Shown in pieces: positions 41,593 to 45,053 of a stretch of DNA of 45,053 nucleotides (position 1 is its first letter; every line of letters begins with the position of its first letter). The notes under the pieces were generated by a model. The model did not search any database. It was not told where the DNA came from and was given only the letters and a program-made list of their open reading frames with translations. Made by a program: the position numbers and the translations under genes. The DNA lies in the NCBI RefSeq assembly GCF_003721595.1, contig NZ_RJJR01000025.1, positions 1 through 45,053 on the forward strand. Reading direction: 5' to 3'. The DNA is from Hanamia caeni. GTDB lineage: Bacteria; Bacteroidota; Bacteroidia; Chitinophagales; Chitinophagaceae.

Positions 41593-42678
41593 TTACTCAA
41601 ATGGCATTTTTACCACTTTTGCCGGTACCATTTTATCCCTTATTTTAATAAAAATCTCAGTGCCTGCCTTTGCATATTCCAATTGAACATAAGCCATGCC
41701 TATTGCCTTACGAAGAGAAGGCGATTGTGTTCCACTTGTAACATGCCCAATGACTTCATTGTTTTGATTTAGCACCTCATAATCATGCCTTGGAATACCC
41801 TTTTCTGTCAGTTCAATACCTGCCAGTTTCCTTTTTATTCCCTGAGCTTTTTGTTTTTCCAAAACCTCCTTACCGGTAAAGTCTTTATTGAATTTTGTTA
41901 TCCATCCCAGGCCTGCTTCCAGCGGCGAGGTGGTATCGTCAATATCATTTCCATATAAACAATACCCCATTTCTAACCTTAATGTGTCACGCGCAGCCAG
42001 GCCAATGGCTTTTAATCCTTTGCCGCTTCCCGCCTCAAAAATTCTATTCCAGATTTTATCCGCATTGCCTTCCTTGTTTTCAAAATAAATTTCTATGCCG
42101 CCGGAACCCGTGTATCCTGTTGCGCTGATTAAAACATTATCTACGCCGGCAAATTTACCTTTTTGAAAAGTATAATATTTCATATTCAGAATGTCAACTT
42201 CTGTCAGCGGCTGCATCATTTTTGCAGCATCAGGCCCCTGGATAGCCAATAAGCAGGTCTTGTCTGAAATGTTATGCATCTCCACATTTTCAGTATTAAA
42301 CGCTGAAATCCAGTCCCAGTCTTTCTGAATATTTGAAGCATTCACCACCAGCATATAAACTTTGTTTTCCTCAATACAATACACAATTAAATCGTCTACT
42401 ATGCCTCCCTCTTTGTTCGGCAAGCAGCTATATTGAGCTTTGCCTGCAGTTAATTTTGACGCATCATTACTGGTAACCCTTTGAATCAGCTCTAATGCTT
42501 TTTCACCTTTCAAAATAAATTCACCCATGTGGCTTACATCAAAAACACCCGCGTTATTCCTTACCGCCAGGTGTTCATCGTTAATGCCGGAGTAGCTTAT
42601 AGGCATATTATACCCCGCAAATTCAGCCATCCGGGCGCCAAGTGCGACGTGTTTTTTAGTGAATGGGGTATTCTTCAT
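41593..42678 (-). CDS. gcvT: Glycine cleavage system T protein (aminomethyltransferase)
   Basis: This 361-residue protein transfers the methylene group from aminomethyl-lipoyl GcvH to tetrahydrofolate, releasing ammonia. Visible features are HVALGARMAEFAGYNMPISY, FDVSHMGEF, the folate-binding QGPDAA and the ATGYTGSGGIEIY segment, GLAARDTLRLEMGYCLYGND and the C-terminal GHVTSGTQSPSL. The partner genes gcvH and gcvP are not in the window. It is probably co-transcribed with comB downstream. Confidence 0.95.
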   Translation of the reverse strand: MKNTPFTKKHVALGARMAEFAGYNMPISYSGINDEHLAVRNNAGVFDVSHMGEFILKGEKALELIQRVTSNDASKLTAGKAQYSCLPNKEGGIVDDLIVYCIEENKVYMLVVNASNIQKDWDWISAFNTENVEMHNISDKTCLLAIQGPDAAKMMQPLTEVDILNMKYYTFQKGKFAGVDNVLISATGYTGSGGIEIYFENKEGNADKIWNRIFEAGSGKGLKAIGLAARDTLRLEMGYCLYGNDIDDTTSPLEAGLGWITKFNKDFTGKEVLEKQKAQGIKRKLAGIELTEKGIPRHDYEVLNQNNEVIGHVTSGTQSPSLRKAIGMAYVQLEYAKAGTEIFIKIRDKMVPAKVVKMPFE

Positions 42679-42751
42679 ATTTTATGGCGTTGCAAATTTA
42701 TAGCAAAATAAAAATGGATATAATAATGCGCATTCGTAAAGAAAATGACGC

Positions 42752-43540
42752 TCACAAAAGTTCCTGCACGTTTCCCCCTGCTATCACGTTGATTAACTCA
42801 TTATGAATTTTTCCGTTTGTGGCTACGATGCCGGGCTGATAAGGTGAATAGGGATCTCCTGCAAGGTTAGTTACTTTGCCGCCGGCTTCTTCCACTATTA
42901 AAAAACCGGCTGCGCTGTCCCAGGCATGAAGCTCATGCTCATAAAATCCATCGAAGCGGCCAGCAGCCACCCAGCAAAGATCCATTGCGGCGCTTCCTAA
43001 TCTTCTTACAGGAATCCCTCTCCTGATCAATTTTGAAAACACTTCTATTGGCCCGTACTCTTGCTCCAGGTAGGTGTAGGGAAAGCCGGTAACAAGGCAA
43101 CTCGTTATTAATCTCGTTTTTGAGCTCACAAAAATTTTGTTGCCATTCAAAGTAGCGCCCTTGCCTTTTTCAGCAAAATAAAATTCTTCCATAAGTGGAT
43201 TATACACCGCCCCCATCAACATGCTGCCATTATACTCAAGGCCAATGCTCACACAACACAAAGGGATTCCGTTGGCAAAATTTACCGTCCCGTCTATTGG
43301 GTCGATTATCCATTTATATTCGCTGCCTGCTTCTTTTTCGCGGCTTTCTTCACTGACAATTCCGTCATCCGGGAAGTCGTTTTTAATGATACTTCGAATT
43401 GCTTTATCCGAAGCAAAATCAGCTTCCGTCACCAAATTATTCACACCTTCTTTATGGCTTATTGTAAACTTTTGATTAAAAAAACTTTTCAATTGCTCTG
43501 CACCTGCATTGACCGCAGCTATTAATGTTTCTCTATGCAT
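42752..43540 (-). CDS. suhB: Inositol-1-monophosphatase family protein
   Basis: This 262-residue protein belongs to the Mg-dependent FIG superfamily. The metal-binding set is complete: SEESREKE (Glu), WIIDPIDGTVNFANGIP (the DPxDGT motif) and HAWDSAAGFLIVEEAGG (the WDxAAG motif). Substrates in the family include inositol phosphates, and the E. coli homologue SuhB also acts on transcription factors. The gene runs in the direction of gcvT after a 73-base gap and is divergent from the glycosyltransferase. Confidence 0.9.
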   Translation of the reverse strand: MHRETLIAAVNAGAEQLKSFFNQKFTISHKEGVNNLVTEADFASDKAIRSIIKNDFPDDGIVSEESREKEAGSEYKWIIDPIDGTVNFANGIPLCCVSIGLEYNGSMLMGAVYNPLMEEFYFAEKGKGATLNGNKIFVSSKTRLITSCLVTGFPYTYLEQEYGPIEVFSKLIRRGIPVRRLGSAAMDLCWVAAGRFDGFYEHELHAWDSAAGFLIVEEAGGKVTNLAGDPYSPYQPGIVATNGKIHNELINVIAGGNVQELL

Positions 43541-43697
43541 GGTGCAAAGATTATATAATTTGTTCGATTAGCAGAAACAAAAGATTTGCGTTTATTTGAA
43601 TTTCAAGTCTGTTATTTTAGTTTTAAATTGCCCCGGTTGAATGAGAGCGCAGTGAAAGCACAAAAAACTATAATTCTTATTTTACCAAAAAACCAAT

Positions 43698-44963
43698 TTG
43701 ATCCCGGCATTGCAACTTTCTGTCATCATAGTAAATTATAATGTAAAATACTTTTTAGAGTTGTGCCTGTTATCAGTAGAAAAAGCGCTGAAAAATATTG
43801 AGGGCGAAATCATTGTAATTGATAACAATTCCGCAGACGGAAGTTTTGATTTTTTCAAAAACCGCTTTCCAAAAGTCACTTTCGTTTGGAACAAAACCAA
43901 TACCGGCTTTGCAAAAGCAAACAACCAGGCGTTGAAAATTGCAAAAGGCGATTTTATTCTGTTTCTAAATCCGGACACCGTGGTGCCGGAAGATTGCTTT
44001 GAAAAATGCATTCTCTTTATTCAATCAAAAAAAAGTGATATAGCATTGGGCATTAAAATGATTGATGGCTCGGGCCAATTTTTAAGAGAAAGTAAAAGGT
44101 CATTTCCTACCCCGGCAACGTCGTTTTATAAACTTTCGGGGTTGTCAAAATTATTTCCAGGTTCCAAAATCTTTTCACGCTATCACCTGGGAAATTTAAA
44201 TGAAGATGAAACGCAACCTGTAGACGTTTTGGCGGGCGCCTTTATGCTGGTCCCTAAAAAAATTCTTGATATAACAGGAGGTTTTGATGAAGCATTTTTT
44301 ATGTATGGTGAAGATATTGACTTAAGCTACCGTATCCGAAGCGCAGGATTTGTAAATTACTATTTTGCACAAAGCACCATCATTCATTTTAAGGGCGAAA
44401 GCACGCGCAAGGGAAGCATTAATTATGTGAAAATGTTTTATAAGGCAATGAGCATTTTCGTTAAAAAGCATTTTCGTCAAAGGCCTGCATGGCTATACAA
44501 TTTTTTTCTGCATGCGGCAATTTTTTTACGGGGTGCTGCTTCTGCCTTTTCAAGAATAATCAAAATCAATACGGAAAAGAAACAAAAACTTTCTTTACCC
44601 TCAAAAGTAATTATTGCAGGGAGTGAAATGGAATTCACCATGGTAAAACGTCTGTTGGAGAAATCATCCCAAAATAAGATTGTATCAGGAAGAGTTGAAA
44701 TGGGCAAGATTAGTAAACAAAATATCATCGCCGGCTTTCCTGCCTTGCAACATGCGCTGTCCGTTTCATCCGCTGAAGAAATTATTTTTTGCGAAGGAGA
44801 TCTTTCGTTCAGAGAAATTATTTCTGCGATGCGGATGATTCCACAAAATATCGCCATCAAAATATTTGCAAATGCAAGCCACTCTATCGTAGGCAGTGCT
44901 AACAAAGACGAGTGTGGAGAAGTTATTTTAGAAAAAGAAAATCCATTTTATCCGGCACAATAA
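43698..44963 (+). CDS. Family 2 glycosyltransferase with C-terminal Rossmann-like extension
   Basis: The 421-residue protein is a rhamnosyltransferase-like GT2: LSVIIVNYNVKYFLELCL, IVIDNNSADGS, FLNPDTVVPEDCF (DxD-like), GGFDEAFFMYGEDIDLSYRI and a C-terminal amphipathic helix. Residues about 300-421 are extra: KVIIAGSEMEFTMVKRLLEK and VSSAEEIIFCEGDLSFREII resemble the CoA-binding-like domain that precedes bacterial sugar transferases. The start is TTG at 43698 because no in-frame ATG lies between it and the upstream stop at 43671. The stop codon is one base before the terminal repeat. Role likely in cell-surface polysaccharide. Confidence 0.85.
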   Translation: MIPALQLSVIIVNYNVKYFLELCLLSVEKALKNIEGEIIVIDNNSADGSFDFFKNRFPKVTFVWNKTNTGFAKANNQALKIAKGDFILFLNPDTVVPEDCFEKCILFIQSKKSDIALGIKMIDGSGQFLRESKRSFPTPATSFYKLSGLSKLFPGSKIFSRYHLGNLNEDETQPVDVLAGAFMLVPKKILDITGGFDEAFFMYGEDIDLSYRIRSAGFVNYYFAQSTIIHFKGESTRKGSINYVKMFYKAMSIFVKKHFRQRPAWLYNFFLHAAIFLRGAASAFSRIIKINTEKKQKLSLPSKVIIAGSEMEFTMVKRLLEKSSQNKIVSGRVEMGKISKQNIIAGFPALQHALSVSSAEEIIFCEGDLSFREIISAMRMIPQNIAIKIFANASHSIVGSANKDECGEVILEKENPFYPAQ

Positions 44964-44964
44964 A

Positions 44965-45053
44965 TAGTCAACCCTTAAAAACCAAATTTAAGATTTAAAG
45001 AGCTGAAGAATTCTCCATTTTTTGTTTTAATAAGTTTGTAAAGAGTTTGAAAA
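44965..45053. repeat. 89-bp terminal inverted repeat, right copy
   Basis: This is the exact reverse complement of bases 5-93. It begins one base after the stop codon of the glycosyltransferase gene, and the window ends inside it. Confidence 0.9.

Noticed and set aside
41180..41686. 168-codon plus-strand ORF opposite comB and gcvT
   Set aside because: Spans two conserved antisense genes and has no recognisable domain.
1..45053. Composite transposon bounded by the 89-bp inverted repeats
   Set aside because: The interior is housekeeping chromosome and no transposase is visible; two copies of a dispersed repeat limiting the assembly explain it better.
1..45053. CRISPR arrays, tRNA or rRNA genes, phage modules
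   Set aside because: No regularly spaced repeats, cloverleaf sequences, rRNA segments or structural phage genes were seen.

Overview
The window is 45 kb of ordinary, densely coding chromosome from a Bacteroidota bacterium, most likely near the Chitinophagaceae/Sphingobacteriales. The evidence is AT-rich sequence, no clear Shine-Dalgarno sites, Bacteroidota -7 boxes (TAnnTTTG) before several genes, and gene families typical of the phylum (DUF4369-TlpA, DUF4399 lipoprotein, GH3-family protein, fused isobutyryl-CoA mutase, twin-SWIM SNF2 protein). No phage, CRISPR, tRNA, rRNA or transposase gene was seen.

Layout. 208-1245 is a TlpA-like redox lipid-envelope protein. 1312-7965 is a complete minus-strand tryptophan operon, trpE-G-D-C-F-B-A. 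It is preceded by a promoter, a 14-residue leader peptide with tandem Trp codons and an attenuator hairpin that fires just before trpE. 8096-10184 holds a small exported protein, an Fsa-type transaldolase, the SRP RNA gene and a DUF4399 lipoprotein. 10461-13354 holds a GNAT acetyltransferase facing a Ku / LigD-phosphoesterase / LigD-polymerase end-joining operon that lacks a ligase module. 13497-22123 holds an RND/MMPL transporter, dnaX with a candidate frameshift site, a GNAT-like protein, a GH3-family protein, a DUF4258 protein and an N-acetylmuramoyl-L-alanine amidase. 22212-27009 holds IcmF, a KTSC protein and rsmA. 27197-36063 holds Uma2, recO, an amidohydrolase, prfA, a GH18-deacetylase-glycosyltransferase fusion, tadA and superoxide dismutase. 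36064-36917 is a long gap with a probable structured RNA and two small ORFs. 36918-44963 holds an SNF2 helicase, a ComB homologue, gcvT, an inositol monophosphatase and a family 2 glycosyltransferase.

The genes form coherent modules: tryptophan synthesis with its own attenuation control, non-homologous end joining, translation and replication housekeeping, and a one-polypeptide machine that looks designed to make and trim an N-acetylhexosamine polymer. The first and last 89 bases are perfect inverted copies of each other. The window is therefore probably a contig that stops at two copies of one genomic repeat.

The most interesting observations are the trp attenuator, the A9 slippery site plus stem-loop in dnaX, the GH18-CE4-GT2 fusion, the LigD operon missing its ligase, and the structured RNA and small-ORF gap after sod.
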